DNA of 64,000 bases from contig JAENRP010000249.1 of the NCBI GenBank assembly GCA_024741835.1, positions 1 through 64,000 on the forward strand, given 5' to 3'. Below are positions 24,353-35,281 of the stretch, piece after piece. Position numbers and translations under genes: made by a program. Positions within the stretch are counted from its first letter, which is position 1. Every line of letters begins with the position of its first letter. The notes below the pieces were generated by a model. The model was not told the DNA's origin. It saw only the letters and a list, made by a program, of their open reading frames with translations, and did no database searches. The stretch is from Diplocarpon mali (taxonomy: Eukaryota > Ascomycota > Leotiomycetes > Helotiales > Drepanopezizaceae).

Positions 24353-25463
24353 CCGCCCGGGCTCGTATCTATAGTGAGGTCCTGCTCCCCGTACGAGACG
24401 TTTCTAGCTCCGAAATCCATCGTCTGAACTCGGGAGTTCTTCGAGCGGGGAGTCGTCGCGCGCATTTGACACTCCGGAACTTGACAGGATATGACTTAAC
24501 TGAATACCACATGACTGGCGCGCAGCTAAGTAGCGGACCGAGGCCAGTTACCCGATTCTATCTCGTTCTTCCAGGTAGCGGTGCTGAGCACGTGACAATA
24601 TCGCTTAAGACCAAATGTTTACTTTCACCAGGCACGTAGTATCATGTGCTCGAGAACTTCTAGGAATCATCACCGCTTGGTATTAAATGGTAGAGCGCAC
24701 GAGACCCCCTCCCCTTCTTTTTCTAGGTCCGACAAATAGGAGTACCCAGACCCCAAGTAAAAGCCCACTAGAGCTGATCCCAAGGGACCGAGCCATCTCC
24801 AAGGCTCGCTGGATAAAATCGGGCAGAGGATCAAGATACCAATTCAGCATCAATGCAGTATCAATACAATGTCTTGGGGCTCGCCCACATCCAAGTTCAG
24901 TATCGTGAGTGTAAAGCCGAGGAAACGGTTGTCAATGCTTAAGAAATATGAACCTTGAGCTGTCCCCGTGGTCGCAGGCCCTATCCTGCTGATAGTAGCA
25001 AGTGCCCAACTAAACAACAAAAGGTCGCAGACGGGACGAATCTGTGCAAGTCCATTCCTCTACCCCTGGACGAAAGTAGCCTTTTCTAAAATCACGAATA
25101 CGGCTCGTTGCGGTCATTATTTAACGCGAGGCTTACATCGCACAAAGAAGAAATCGAGACAAGACTGTTGCTCTAACTTAGGAGGAAAGCAGCCTTCTTC
25201 AAGCGATGAAGTCAGTTCGTTACATTCATATCTAATATAAGGCTTATACAGTGCAGACAGAAAAAAATTGCGTTATTCGGTTCCTTTACCTCAAAGGGAA
25301 GTAGCCCTTTCTCAAGTGATGGACTCAATTCGTTACTTGAGCTTGTTTATAACACGAGGCTTGTATACCGCAGCCGGCTTATACATGTTGACTCATTTCA
25401 ACCTTTCAAGAACGTAGACCCCTCTCAAGTCTTAAACTCAGCTCGTTGCTTATAGCACGCGGC
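24353..25463. other. Intergenic region with a decayed tandem repeat
   Basis: This lies between the zinc-cluster gene and the 3' end of the MFS gene. The first 700 bp show no gene that I can support. The rest is filled by the 113-bp repeat listed separately. Confidence 0.55.
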
Positions 25464-25475
25464 CTACAACACCAT
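25077..25475. repeat. Degenerate ~113-bp tandem repeat, four copies
   Basis: Four diverged units start at about 25077, 25190, 25302 and 25415, a steady spacing of 112-113 bp. Each begins with a TAGCCCTTTCTC-like motif, then (A/C)TCAATTCGTTAC-like sequence, then ACACGAGGCTTGTATAC-like sequence. The last copy runs across the stop codon of the MFS transporter (25464-25466). Most differences are transitions, as expected from age or RIP. A fifth, weaker unit may precede 25077. Confidence 0.7.
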
Positions 25476-27526
25476 GAGAAAGTCCGGATCCCGATCATCG
25501 CCACACCCGATGAACTGGTCATACCTGCCGGCCCGCTTATCCAGATTCACCTTGCGGCAGTACAGCACGTTGAGGAAGACCATGAACCACGACAGGACCA
25601 AGAGGCCTAGCACGACCGTGTGGCCTGTGTGGAACTGCGGCTTGTCCCGGTTCGGGTAGATGAACGTCGCCACGAAGCCGCCGCTGTTGGCAATCATCAG
25701 CTGCAGCGCCGTCGTCGTCGCTCGCTTGTAGTGACCCGCGCTGTTGTTGCTGTTCCACACCAGCACGCACGGCACTGAGGCGTAGAGGCCCGTGGCCATG
25801 AGGAAGGTCATGCCGTACTTCACTTTGGGGTGCTCGACCGAGATGCTGGCGATGACGGCGTACCCGACAATGGCCGGGACGAGGACGAAGAGCATGATGG
25901 TGCCGCGCAGCTTGAGCCGGTCGGACAGCAGGGCGACAATGACCGTGATGACCGACGCCACGGCGTAGGGGATCACGGACCAGAGCTGGGCCTCGTTTGC
26001 CGTGTACCCAAGCTCGACGATGATGGTGGGTAGGAAGAGGCCGAAAGAGTAAAGCCCGGCGAGGATGCCAAAGTAGGATATCGCGCTAAGCCCTGCGAGG
26101 AAAGCGAGTAAGCGTGTGAAGCTACAATACCATTGGCAGGCGAAGAAGAAAAGCGCCCACGGACAACCTTGTTTGAACTCCGACGGACGAAAAGCGTGCA
26201 AGGAATATCACAACAAAAAATCCAACAAGAGCAAGGGACTTGTGTACGTACAAGTAGAGATATTCAGGACCCCTCTGCGGACTTCAGACCATTGAAATTG
26301 CTCCTGGAGGGGCTCGCTTACCAGTCAGCGAGGATCAAGCATGCGAGGCACATCAACAAACCTTCCACCTCCAGCGGTTCGCGAGGGCCGATCGAGGTGC
26401 AGCCTTGCGCTGGCAAACACGCGCTCCTCTTCAGTCAAGAAGGGTGCAGTCTCGACGCTGTTGGGAAGGAGGAAGTAGGTCACGAAGCCGACAATGACGG
26501 TCTAGAAAGCCATCAATCCCCGTGTTTAGGCGAAGATTCATTTGAGCCGAGCACCAGGAAGACATACGAGTAGACCTTCGATAATGAAGATCCAGCTCCA
26601 ACTTTCCTGGCCGCCGCGCTTCCCAATCGACGTAAGACCTCGGGCAAGTAACCCTGCTGCCGTCGGCTTGCTGTTCGGAGATTAAGTGAGTAACTCACCT
26701 CCAAAGGCGCCGCTCAACGATGCAGCGGTATAGAACAGCCCCAATCGCAGAGCCAACTCGCCTCTGGTATACATTCCCGAGAGATACAGGACCTGGGCTC
26801 GTCAGCCCCCTCGACCCTCTCGGCATGGAGACCTCGACTTACCATGCCCGGCAACAGGCCGCCCTCACACAAGCCCAGGATCGCTCGGACGGCTACGAAT
26901 TCCTTGTAATTCCTGACAAAGCCCAGACACATGGTGACCGTGCCCCACATCACGGCCAGCGCCGGCAACCAGATCCTCGGCGAAAGCTTCTTCAGCACAA
27001 GATTGCTTGGTATCTCACTAGACGGGGCGCTGGTCAGCTGGAGGTGATACGCCAAGACCCGCATGCGGCACGTGATGTGAGATGTCTAAGCCAGTGCCTG
27101 AGCCTGGGCAAGGTCACGCACCTGGCGATGTAGGTCGCAAAGAACACGGACAGGCCAATGTCGTACTGGTGATCGGTCATCTTCAGTTCCGGCTCAAGGT
27201 GGTAGGTTTTGGCGTTCCCAGCATTGGTCCGGTCGAGAAAGGAGCAGAGGAACAGAGCCGCCAGGACGGGGACGATCCTGAGAAGTTGGGTTAGAGCTGC
27301 AGAGAAGGGAAGAAGGGGGGGTTTTTTTTGTTTTTTTTTGTCAATTGTATCATCGTAGATCGTACCGGAAATCGAGCTTTCGCAGGATCTGCTTGGTCAT
27401 GGCCGAGCTGTCCGATACAGATGTGTGAGATCTCCCGACGGACAGCTTGACCACATCGTCGACGAAAGCCTCATTCTGGGCCATGTCGGCGCTCTCCTCG
27501 TCCTTCTGATGGTGAAGAGTCGTCAT
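25464..27526 (-). CDS. MFS transporter, anion:cation symporter (allantoate/nicotinate permease) family
   Basis: This is a plasma-membrane transporter of the major facilitator superfamily, of the type related to yeast Tna1 and Dal5, which carry small organic anions such as nicotinate or allantoate. The ATG at 27526 starts a hydrophilic N tail (MTTLHHQKDEESAD), and the last exon ends at 25464. At least seven exons are visible. Key pieces in order are KLDFR then IVPVLAALFLCSFLDRTNAG (TM1), SEIPSNLVLKKLSPRIWLPA, WGTVTMCLGFV, RAILGLCEGGLLPGM, the loop SGMYTRGELALRLGLFY, WSWIFIIEGLL, TVIVGFVTYFLLPN, and the C-terminal half from GLSAISYFGILAGLYSFGLFLPTII. The region near 26100-26260 is hard to splice with certainty. 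It is convergent with the zinc-cluster gene. Cargo could be a kynurenine-pathway acid (inference). Confidence 0.87.
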
Positions 27527-27589
27527 CTCCTGGGGGCGTGGGGATTCGAATTCTCCGTGGATCGAGCTCGAAGCTGCGGTGATAGGCGA

Positions 27590-27830
27590 GGAAAGCGTCT
27601 GAGTGGGAGGAAAGAAGAGAAGCACGCGGGGAGCTCGTTGAAAGTGCGGGGGGAAGGGAGCGGAGAAGAGGAGGAGGGGAGGAGGAGGAGGAGGAGGAGG
27701 AGAGAAGGGGGATGAGGAGGAGAGAAAAGGAATGAGGAGAGAAGGGGGATGAGGAGGAGAGAAAAGCAATGAGGAGAGAAGAGGGAAGAGGAGGAGGGAA
27801 GAGGAGGAGGGAAGAGGAAAAGAAGGGTTG
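27590..27830. repeat. Polypurine GAGGAG / GAGAAGGG tract
   Basis: About 240 bp of nearly pure purine on the plus strand lie from just upstream of the MFS start codon into its promoter. Units such as GAGGAGGAGG and GAGAGAAAAGSAATGAG recur. Frames through it are Ser/Pro low-complexity and not credible as coding. Confidence 0.8.
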
Positions 27831-28019
27831 ATGGCGTGTCGAGATCCACGCCAGTTGCACGTGCATCCCGCTTGAAGTGCAGCGGGCTGAGCAGTAGGAC
27901 AGGGCCAGTTTCCCAGCGGGGGTCATGTGATGATCAGGTACGACGGAGGGGCAGCGCTTCCGTCTTTGCGCCGGTATCATGAGGGCGCACCCCGTTTCCT
28001 GGAAAAATATCTACAACAC

Positions 28020-28260
28020 CAAGGTAAGATTGGAGTTGGCCGTGGGTGGGTATATTATGGATATATTGGATATATTGGATATATATAAATATGTATATAT
28101 TTACATGTGATAAGTAAATATATAGGGATAAAGAAGGGAAGAAGGGAAGAAGGGAAGAAGGAAATATGTAAATAAATGGATACATGTAAATATGTATATA
28201 TATATATATATATATTTAAATATACACATATAACATATATGTACGTATATATATTCTCCG
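28020..28260. repeat. AT-rich microsatellite (TATATA, GGATATATT, GAAGGGAA)
   Basis: Short tandem runs of GGATATATT, GGGAAGAA and TATATA occupy this stretch between the MFS gene and the AhpD-like gene. No gene is seen between 27527 and 28638. Confidence 0.75.
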
Positions 28261-28638
28261 ATTCGCGAGCTTCCCATTATCAAGTCGAGGTGCTTCGGCG
28301 CAGTGCCGCGCGCCCGGCCACACCTTGGGCGCAGAATGGCCGAGATCTGATCCACGCTCACGTCGGGGACTGATAGAATCTCAAGGTATTTATTCCGAGT
28401 TCTATAGAGCTGCAGGAGTAATATACAAGGTACGATTACATAAGCACAATCCTTGTATATTCTAACAGGGACCTCCCCCCTCACAACTGCACCATCGGCC
28501 ATTCTCGCGACGGCTTCACGACCTTGGTAATGCGGTGGTCAGCCAAACGGACTGACTGGCCTAGATATATATCTCCACCATCTATCGACACCGACATCTA
28601 CCTCCACCCTCACCAGTATCGCAACACCCTCCCCCGCC

Positions 28639-29882
28639 ATGTCGAAGCTCTCGCCAGCCCTCAAGGCCCTGGTCGGCGCTCCCTCCGCACGACCCAACCC
28701 CCTCGCCGCCCCGTCAGGCATTCGCGCCGTCTACGAGCGCTTGAGGCGAGAGGCCGCCGCTCACGAGGTCGGGACGCCGGCGTGGCTCACGCTGTCGGTA
28801 GGTGACGGCTTCTCTGGCTCTGCTCCTGACCCCACCTCATTACTCTTGTCCCGGCATTCTGGCGATGGAATGGCTGAGGTTGAGGCCAGGCATCCTGGCG
28901 ATGAAGTGGATGAGGTTGAGGTCAGGCATCCTGGCGATGAAGTGCATGAGGTTGAGGGGGAAGCATCGATCTCGACTTGATACAATCTCATGGCTGACGC
29001 CGCGAGTGTGGGGGGTAGACCGCTGCCACCGTGACCATGAACTCGCCCGACTCCCTCGCGGAGCTGTACAGCCTCGCCACCGAACGCGCCCCCGACAAGA
29101 CGTACGCGCTCGAGACGGCCGAGCTGATGAGAGAAGTCGGCCTCAAGTGCATCGGCTTCAACGGCGTAGGTCTCTGCTCGGATTCCTTCTTTACCTCTCA
29201 GACAACATCTTCACTGACACGCGGCAACCAGATCCCCCGAACCATCAACTGCCTCGGGGCTTTCCGATCCAGCCTCCCGAGTGACATCGCCTCCTCGCTC
29301 TCCACCAAAGCCACACGGTAGGTCCCCTTCCCCAAAACACCACCCACGTTGCCCGGCCTACCTTGGCGAGGAGAGCTTGAGCTGATCTCCCCTGCCTCGC
29401 CCTCTAGCACCACCTCGCCGGCCACCATCCGAGAAATCATCTCCCGCGGCCAGGCTCTCTGGTCCTCCATCTATCGGCCCTTCGACGCGAAGCTCTCCGC
29501 CAGGCTCGCCGACTCGCACCCGGACCTCCCGCTCTTCATCGTGAACCACGCGTACGGGGCCCTGTTCGCCGACCCGCCGTCCCTCGGCCGCGACGCCGGT
29601 GCTCGGGTCGGCCGCGTGCTGACCAGCATCGTGGCCGTGGCCTGTCTGCGAGCCCAGACGGGCGTGGCGCCGCAGGTCACCAGCCACGTCTTCGGGCTGA
29701 GGAAGGCCTTTGAGGATGGGTCTGCCAGGGCGCCGGGGGAGTTGGCCGTCCAGGGGGGCGAGTGGCTGGCGTCGGACGAGGGGAGTACCTGGCTACTGGG
29801 CGCGGTGGATGCCCTGGTCCAGGCGATTGGGGAGGGGAGAGGCAGTTCGTTTGCGCCAGGGATGGACAAGGCCAAGCTGTAG
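28639..29882 (+). CDS. AhpD-like (carboxymuconolactone-decarboxylase fold) protein
   Basis: Four exons join cleanly: 28639-28797, 29019-29165, 29232-29317 and 29408-29882, coding 288 residues. The sequence has [28 protein letters not shown], then [15 protein letters not shown], and [34 protein letters not shown] recognise this as a fungal protein of the AhpD-like superfamily, often annotated as mitochondrial or hypothetical. The family relation is from memory and I see no clear CxxC peroxidatic pair, so a catalytic role is not claimed. The first intron (221 nt) contains three imperfect copies of a ~36-bp unit, CATCCTGGCGATGAAGTG-like, at about 28855-28955. The protein is ordinary in base composition. 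Confidence 0.7.
28850..28960. repeat. Short tandem repeat inside intron 1 of the AhpD-like gene
   Basis: Three head-to-tail units of about 36 bp, each containing AGGCATCCTGGCGATG(A/G)A and GAGGTTGAGG, lie wholly in the intron. They read as [11 protein letters not shown] repeats in one frame, but splicing removes them. Confidence 0.7.
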
Positions 29883-30605
29883 AGGCGGAAGATGATGTAA
29901 ATAGGACGAAGGCCAGATGTATGGACTTGTATTAACAGCCTTCCAGGAAATCATCCCGCCAAGTGCCGTATATCCAACTATATCGGGACGCTGGAAGTAG
30001 TATCAGAGCCGTAGAGGGGAAAATCGATGTAAACAAGGCGGAACACTAGACATACATAGACTTGTGTAAACATCCCCTCTAGAGCTCAATCTTTCAACCA
30101 TCGTAGATACATGCGACTGTATAAAGATGCCGGAAGCAATATGGATAATGTCGAAAATGCAGAGACGGTGAGAGCCAAGCTCCGACTTGCAGAACGTTGG
30201 CGGCCATACCTACCGCCCATGAATCTTTAGATAGTCTAGCATATGATTGCGATTACGATTGCGATTACGATTGCGATTGCGGCTGCGGTTGCGATCCTCA
30301 CTACTGCTATTACTCCTATCACTTCAACTGCTCGCTTAGCTTCGACTCAAAGACCCCACGTGAAGCCGCTGATTCGCCTAAGCGAGGACAGAATACCATT
30401 TGCAGGCCGGAAGGTGGAAAAAGAAAACGTCAACATGAACATGAGTATAAACATGAACATAAACGTAAAGGAAAAATATAGGTGGAAACATGGATGGAAA
30501 TAATATGAATGGTATAAATAATATAAATGTAAATGATATGGGTGGAAACGATGTAAATTTAAATGATATCAATGTAAATGGCATATTCTGATAAGAGAGC
30601 ACCCT
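29883..30605. other. Intergenic region with short GATT/AAAT-type tandem arrays
   Basis: The region holds two related lines of sequence near 29895-30070 (each with ATGTAAA..AGG and GACTTGT.TTAACA-like text). A GATTGCGATTAC array lies at 30244-30295, an AACATGAAC/AACGTAAAG array at about 30430-30475 and a GGTGGAAAYRATGTAAAT array at about 30480-30590. No gene is supported. Confidence 0.6.
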
Positions 30606-31844
30606 CTATTCCATCAATCTCACATCTTCCGCGAGCTTGAACTCGGCTCCCGTCTTACTCCGGACCTCCTCGGCGCCCACGCGCGGGGCCAGCTCCGTCA
30701 GGGTTAAGCCGCTCTTCTGCCTGTCGACTTCGAAGACGCACTGCGCATGTCAGCTCTTCCCTCTCTCTCTCTACATAGATGATAGTAGCTAATACATACG
30801 CACACGAGAACAAGACTCACCAGATCTGTGATGATCGTACTGACAACCCTCGCCCCCGTCAAGGGCAGCTCGCAAGTCTCCACAACCTTGGGGCTCCCAT
30901 CCCTCGCCACGTGGTCCGTCGCGACCACGATCTTGGTCTGGACCGGGTTACCCACGACGTCCATCGCGCCGCCCATTCCCTTGAACACCCTGCCCGGGAT
31001 CATGAAGTTCGCAAGGTCCCCGGCCGCGGAGACCTCAAGGGCGCCGATGATAGCGGCTTTCCAGCTTCCAGGATCGTCGTCTTACCCGTCGCTTTATTTA
31101 CGGGGCCGAGCCGCACTGGGATATCTCCAGACTGCAACAGTGTATCTGACGCCCTCATCAGTACACACCGCACTCATATTCGAGCATGAAAGAGAAGACG
31201 GGACGGAGAGGCAGACGTACTAACTCCAGTCGAGGTAAAGAACGCAGGAATCCCCGCCCCACCAGCCCGTATCCTCTCAGCAATCGTGCCCTGAGGACAA
31301 AGTTCAATCGCAATCTCACCACCCAGATATTTCTCCTCGAGGGTCTTGTTCGCCCCCAGGAAACTGAGAGCCAGCCACTCGATCTGCCCGGATTCCACCA
31401 GTGGTGACAATCCCCCTCCACTTCCCGAGCCTGCATTATTCGATACAGCAGTCAGTCCGCCGAGGCCTTCTCTTCCTCTGCGTACAAGAGCTGCTATTAT
31501 CGTTTCTATGCAAACAGTGTTAGAAATAGCAGAGTCGAATGGACGCTGGAGGGAGCACCAGCAGTCCCGCACAGTCAAAAGCCCGCACTCAGGCTTGTAG
31601 ATCCGCTCTTGAGATCTGCGACCGCTTCGTCGGCGTTCTTATATAAATTGGACCCCCTTCTCAGGATCTGTGGGGCAAGATCGCCTTTCGCACTCGTGTT
31701 AGCTTTCTGTTGTTCGTATCTTGCTGCCGTGGTATGAAGTTGCGAAATAAGGTAGCGTCGGGTGACATGACAACTAGGTATTCTGAGGATGGAAACGCGG
31801 ATGCTGCTTGCGAGGCAAGCTGAGGATATCCTTTTGGTTGCCAT
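30606..31844 (-). pseudogene. Broken succinyl-CoA:3-ketoacid CoA-transferase (SCOT)
   Basis: The intact enzyme moves CoA between succinyl-CoA and a 3-oxo acid (acetoacetate or 3-oxoadipate) in mitochondria. The N terminus (ATG 31844, possibly 31904) looks like a mitochondrial presequence, followed by NADEAVADLKSGS. Next is an in-frame TGA at 31575-31577 where the family has a glycine before LCGTAETII. The next exon, QIEWLALSFLGANKTLEEKY to AGIPAFFTSTG, is good, and the following one starts TLLQSGDIPVRLG. Near 31055 the sequence jumps out of frame to GALEVSAAGDLANFMIPG. The middle of the protein, roughly 200 residues including the SENG active-site glutamate, is absent. The C-terminal part then continues to a stop at 30606. 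A nonsense codon and an out-of-frame deletion make a functional product very unlikely. Confidence 0.88.
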
Positions 31845-33078
31845 TATTGCGAGATCCAAGATTCCAATCGAGAATGTCAGTACGAACAGAGAGATTCTAC
31901 CCATGTTCTGACCGCGAATAAGGCGACGCGAAGACGAATCGCATTCGACCAGTCCGTACGGACATTCTTTTTTGCCCGCTGGCCGAGGGATCGGCCCCCT
32001 GCTGATCTTCGGCTGATAGTTCTGCCGTACTTACAAGCGAGTGGCACTCAGGGGCGGGCATTCAATTGACGCCGAGCCCAGCCGAACAAAATATTCATAC
32101 TGTGAAATGGAAATATACATGTCATGAGATGAGTATTATTGCAAGAGCACAGAGCTCACTTAAAAGTTTAGGACGCTTCGGGAATGACAAACGCGTAACA
32201 GCGCTTTTGGCTCGGGTATGTGTAACGTACCAGCAAGGAAGCCAATAATATAAACGAAAATGAAATACGAACCAATCCTGAGGTGCTTCTGTTTCGACGG
32301 CAGCTCGCTTGAGTTACTCGTTCCGTTCGAAAACCATAATCATAGACCTCGACTGATACGCAGATGCTCTCGATAGAAAGAAAAAATAGCAAAAACATCC
32401 CTACCAACCCTAGACATACTCTAATAACTAACACACCGTTACATGAAAGTTCTGTCTCCGAATAACCCATGCTTGAAGCTTTACAAGCATTCGCAGTCCG
32501 TGATGGTATGTCGACTGGTTCTCTTCGACTTTTCCGCCAACAACATCAGGCATTTAACATCCCTGGTCTGGTCTCCCAAATTCGATCCTGCGCCGCACAG
32601 CTTACTTCACGACTCGCTGCGCACTGTACGATATCATCGTTTGGCAAATGCGGAACAATATTGGCAGAAAAGTGCGAGCGGGTCGGCGTTATGATGAGCT
32701 GGTATAGAAGGATACTAGCCCAGATGCTGGGAAATCCTACAGGAGGTTCAAAGCAGGCGCACTGGACCGAGCTAAGTTGACTGTAGCGGATTGTACTAGT
32801 CCGCATGTGCGCCGGTGGCGTGAAAGCCTCGATGCGGACGTATCTGTCCTCGAAAGCTGTGAGCTGACTGTTCTGATTTTGTGTGTGAGAGAGAAGACGG
32901 ACTTGGAGCTTTGACTCAATTGACATGTAAGATATTTGATGGGGCTCTGAGTGCAAGACACAGTTTAGAATTGCCAGAGCTCATGTCCCGACCTTTAGAG
33001 GTGAGTTTGACCACTTTGGCTAGAAAAGGGAGAAGTCAGTGTGCCTGGCATTGAGTTTCTCAAAATTCAGTCGTACAA
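31845..33078. other. Intergenic region, nothing recognised
   Basis: This lies between the SCOT pseudogene and the ARP6 3' end. Short ORFs (longest about 136 codons, antisense to one another) show no family features and no convincing splice partners. I see no RNA gene. Confidence 0.5.
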
Positions 33079-34481
33079 CTACTGCCCTCCGAACTTCCTC
33101 GCAACCCACGCCGCACCATATTCCTCGTACTCCTCTTTCGTGACACTCAGCTTCCGTAACGCTTCATCATCTTTTGCAAGATTTGCTCCTCCTTGCCAAG
33201 TACTGATGATGGGGTCGGCAGGCTTCGCGACCCTCACAATGCACTCTGCAGGAGCCAAAGATCGGATCTCCAGCTGCAGCCTCCTCACAAAGCCCTCAAT
33301 CTTCGCATTGCCACCCACAACCACAATGTTGGCGAGGAATCCGGGCCATAGTCCCATGGGTAGGCTAGACAAGCTGTCCATAACTTGTTGAGCAATTCCG
33401 CTCTGTCTCAGCCCGATGTCAGAGGGACTGAATAGCACTTCTGGGACTGTAAATCTTTCGTTCCTTAGTGTCAACACATCCTCCGATGCTCCCAATGTTT
33501 TGCCCCTCGTCAGCTCCTTCAATTTGGTGGCAGCGCTCGGATCGTGGTCTCGGACGAAGCCAGGTTTGTTGGCATGGTAATCTGGCAAGACGTAATCTTT
33601 GGCTATCCCCTCTGCAAACTCGAAAGCTGGCCTCCTGTCTCCTTTCGGCCCTTTCCAGGTCTTCTCCATATCCTTGTTGAACTCCTTCGACACATACAGA
33701 GTGGCTTCCTTAATTTCATTGACTAGGTATGTCTCTTCCTTCATGTCGTATTGTCTGATACCTATCAGTTTAGTCAAGTAGTTAGTGAGTAGCTTCCCAC
33801 CAACTTCTAGGCGCCGGATTGATTTCTGGAGGGGCCGGCCAAGTAAGAGAGGAGTAATGGTCGTATGCGAGTAGGACGAATCGATGAGCATCAGGATTTC
33901 GGCTGGAAGAGGAGAAATGACATCTGCAGCGCGAGGCGGTGCTTTGAAGGAGGATTGGATATCATTGTATACATTCAAAGAAGCTCCTTGGCAAGTTAGC
34001 GAGCTGTCCGTGGAGTCAAAATTGAGCCAGCAGGTATACCGTTGGCTCGCAGATATCTCGCAAATCCGAATTCCTCGAAGACAATCTGGTCACAATGGCC
34101 TTGGAGGACTGGCAGGGCATTCGGTGCCTCCGTGATTATCAATCCGGTCTCTTTGGGATCACAATGCAGGTTCGCCTTCTCATCAAAAAACTCATGCTCC
34201 CAGATCTCCTTCTCTGCCTCCCAGTTGACAATGTACCCTTTCTCCATGGGCCTGCGGAATACGATATCGCCAAAGTCTTTGCACAATGACAGCTGAGATC
34301 CGATGTAGACTTTCTTCTCTCGGTCTCGAGCGAGACAATTCGGTATAATGCTAGGCGCAGGAGATTCGATCGTGGGCGAGGAGAAACCTGCTTTGATCGT
34401 ATACGATCCATTGTCGACGACGAGTGTTCGGGAAGGGGCGGCAGAGCCTGAAGGTTTCGAATGGCGATGGCCAGGAGCCAT
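33079..34481 (-). CDS. ARP6: Actin-related protein 6 (SWR1 complex)
   Basis: It is a nuclear actin-related subunit of the SWR1 remodeller, which loads histone H2A.Z. Two exons, 34481-34040 and 33986-33079, encode 449 residues. The start is the ATG at 34481 (MAPGHRHSKPSG); the longer frame upstream begins only with a TTG. The actin fold begins with RTLVVDNGSYTIKAGFSS (phosphate-1 region), followed by the Arp6-type FGDIVFRRPMEKGYIVNWE, then ILMLIDSSYSHTTITPLL and the late NIVVVGGNAKIEGFVRRL and ISTWQGGANLA. The intron donor is GTATACC, the branch site CTAAC. It is head-to-head with the NF-X1-type gene. The assignment to Arp6, as opposed to another nuclear Arp, rests on these segments and the length. 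Confidence 0.92.
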
Positions 34482-35281
34482 GATGTTAGCGGCGAGCAAT
34501 CCTCGCAAAGAAGCCGCAGGATAGATAGACTTGAAGTTGCTGGTAATGTCGCGTGGATAAATCGAGTCGAAGCCGACGCGAGGCAGACACTTCTATTGGC
34601 TGTTACCATCAGATGCAATAACGTGTAGATTCAGCTAGCAGGACATTGATATCAGGCTCTGTTCCTGTTGGATCACGGATGGATTTGCATATCATTTGGA
34701 TCATAGAAAAATCCCTAGAATAATTACCTCCCAATTTTCCCCCGGGTCTGCTCTGCGTCATTGAAGCACATGAAATCCCTGAAGCAGATCTTTTCAGCCT
34801 CGTTAGCCAAGGCTGAAGTCTCAACTCCTGGCATAGGTTGGCTCTCTTGTGCAAATTCGTTCTTTATGTATTGAGCAATGATGCAATGTGTCCTGAATCC
34901 TCGTCATATTATTATGACTCAAGTTGTGACTCCTACTATAGAACTACGATTCAATCCCAGTTCGGCCTAGGTTATAATATTTTCCGTCGCCACATAAGCT
35001 CAGCCTCGTCCGTTGGGATTCGGAGCAAGCACGTTATTTCACGATTGACGATTTGCATTTTTTTTTTCTTTAAAGAAACCCCCCAGCGCCCCCTCATCCA
35101 TAGACGCCGAATTTAAAAGCTGCAAGTAGGTAGAGAAATCCCTTCAGCAATCTCCGACAACTTGGAAGCAAAGGCTATCCAGACAAACCACTAACCACCA
35201 ACCACCCGCCACCAGGCATATCAACATCTACTTTTAATCACGGCTTCCTTAACAACCACTGCATTAGCTGAACTATCGACC
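34482..35281. promoter_or_regulatory. Divergent promoter region, ARP6 / NF-X1-type gene
   Basis: The 800-bp space carries the promoters and leaders of both genes. A poly-T run lies near 35058-35068 and C/A-rich leader sequence precedes the NF-X1 start codon. No other feature is seen. Confidence 0.45.

Noticed and set aside
27471..27980. Minus-strand frames rich in Ser, Pro and Leu above the transporter start
   Set aside because: They are translations of the polypurine tract. The conserved transporter N terminus starts at the ATG at 27526.
28850..28980. [11 protein letters not shown] peptide repeats as a coding tandem repeat
   Set aside because: They lie in an intron with clean GT-AG signals, and splicing restores the conserved protein.
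31174..31578. A complete short CoA-transferase gene starting within the second SCOT exon
   Set aside because: It lacks the presequence, the start of the domain and the catalytic region; it is one exon of the broken gene.
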